This document shows, piece after piece, positions 21,309 through 21,372 of a stretch of 21,372 nt of DNA. This DNA comes from Eubacterium sp. UBA3782 (GTDB lineage: Bacteria > Bacillota > Clostridia > Lachnospirales > Lachnospiraceae): the NCBI GenBank assembly GCA_002368795.1, contig DFFG01000025.1, positions 38,655 through 60,026 of the forward strand, in the 5' to 3' direction. The number at the start of each line of letters is the position of its first letter. Position 1 is the first letter of the stretch. The notes under the pieces are model-generated. The model worked only from the letters and a program-made list of their open reading frames with translations, made no database searches and was not told the origin of the DNA. The position numbers and the translations under genes are program-made.

Positions 21309-21372
21309 GACCCCGAAAGACATTTAAGCGAACAATCTGCAGGCCGTAAGGCCGAAGCCGTTCGCGTAATGT
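21309..21372 (-). repeat. Palindromic element, copy C, inverted and cut by the window end
   Basis: Read on the minus strand this is ACATTACGCGAACGGCTTCG, then a GGCC-rich core, CTGCAGATTGTTCGCTTAAA and TGTC, which matches copy B (9248-9308) almost base for base. The plus-strand order is reversed relative to B. It follows the lipoprotein stop by 48 bases; the outer arm to the right lies beyond the window. Confidence 0.85.

Overview
The window reads as chromosomal DNA of a GC-rich anaerobic Firmicute, most likely Lachnospiraceae or a close clostridial relative. This is inferred from strong AGGAGG ribosome sites, several TTG/GTG starts, an anaerobic asrABC sulfite reductase operon, DUF1848 and carbohydrate-binding lipoprotein families, and the lack of any aerobic respiratory gene. 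No rRNA, tRNA, CRISPR array, prophage or intact insertion sequence is visible, and the species cannot be named from the sequence.

Layout. 1-275: the 3' end of an FAD-dependent dehydrogenase and a bidirectional terminator shared with a convergent CPBP intramembrane protease (274-1461, minus). 1632-2309: a TetR regulator with its own promoter and operator; its 3' end runs into the antisense strand of a decayed lipoprotein gene, apparently a deletion scar. 2310-4566: a gene-poor stretch with three diverged ~60-bp repeats, a UroD/MtaA-type protein, a structured leader with a small Cys-rich protein, and a 90-bp palindrome. 4568-7636 (minus): a 12-bp tandem repeat, hflC, hflK and a DUF1848 protein. 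7819-9316: an MFS transporter followed by two tandem copies of a palindromic element. 9407-13356 (minus): an operon of ABC ATPase, an ABC-2 permease fused to a CPBP protease domain, and cytidine deaminase. 13487-13568: a run of hairpins that may be an IS605/omega-RNA scar. 13603-15765 (minus): rhomboid protease and a HipBA toxin-antitoxin pair, with three evenly spaced operators upstream. 15931-19544: a Crp/Fnr regulator divergent from asrABC. 19801-21261: a beta-helix carbohydrate-binding lipoprotein, followed by a third, inverted copy of the palindromic element that runs off the window.

How the genes work together. The best-supported circuit is crp/asrABC. The two promoters overlap back to back (TATACT on minus, TATAAT on plus, shared bases), and one two-tier 36-bp palindrome lies near -40.5 of the asr promoter and about +20 of the crp promoter. 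That geometry fits activation of asrABC together with self-repression by the regulator. The hipBA locus shows the same kind of readable logic: one perfect AGCCGTACGGCT operator between -35 and -10, with one more on each side at exactly 39-bp spacing. Membrane-proteolysis functions recur over 14 kb (two CPBP domains, a rhomboid, and HflK/HflC), but they sit in separate transcription units, so a shared pathway is only a hypothesis. No wholly new system can be claimed. The items most worth following are the ABC/CPBP/Cdd operon, the shared asr/crp operator, the palindromic repeat family and the hairpin run at 13487-13568.
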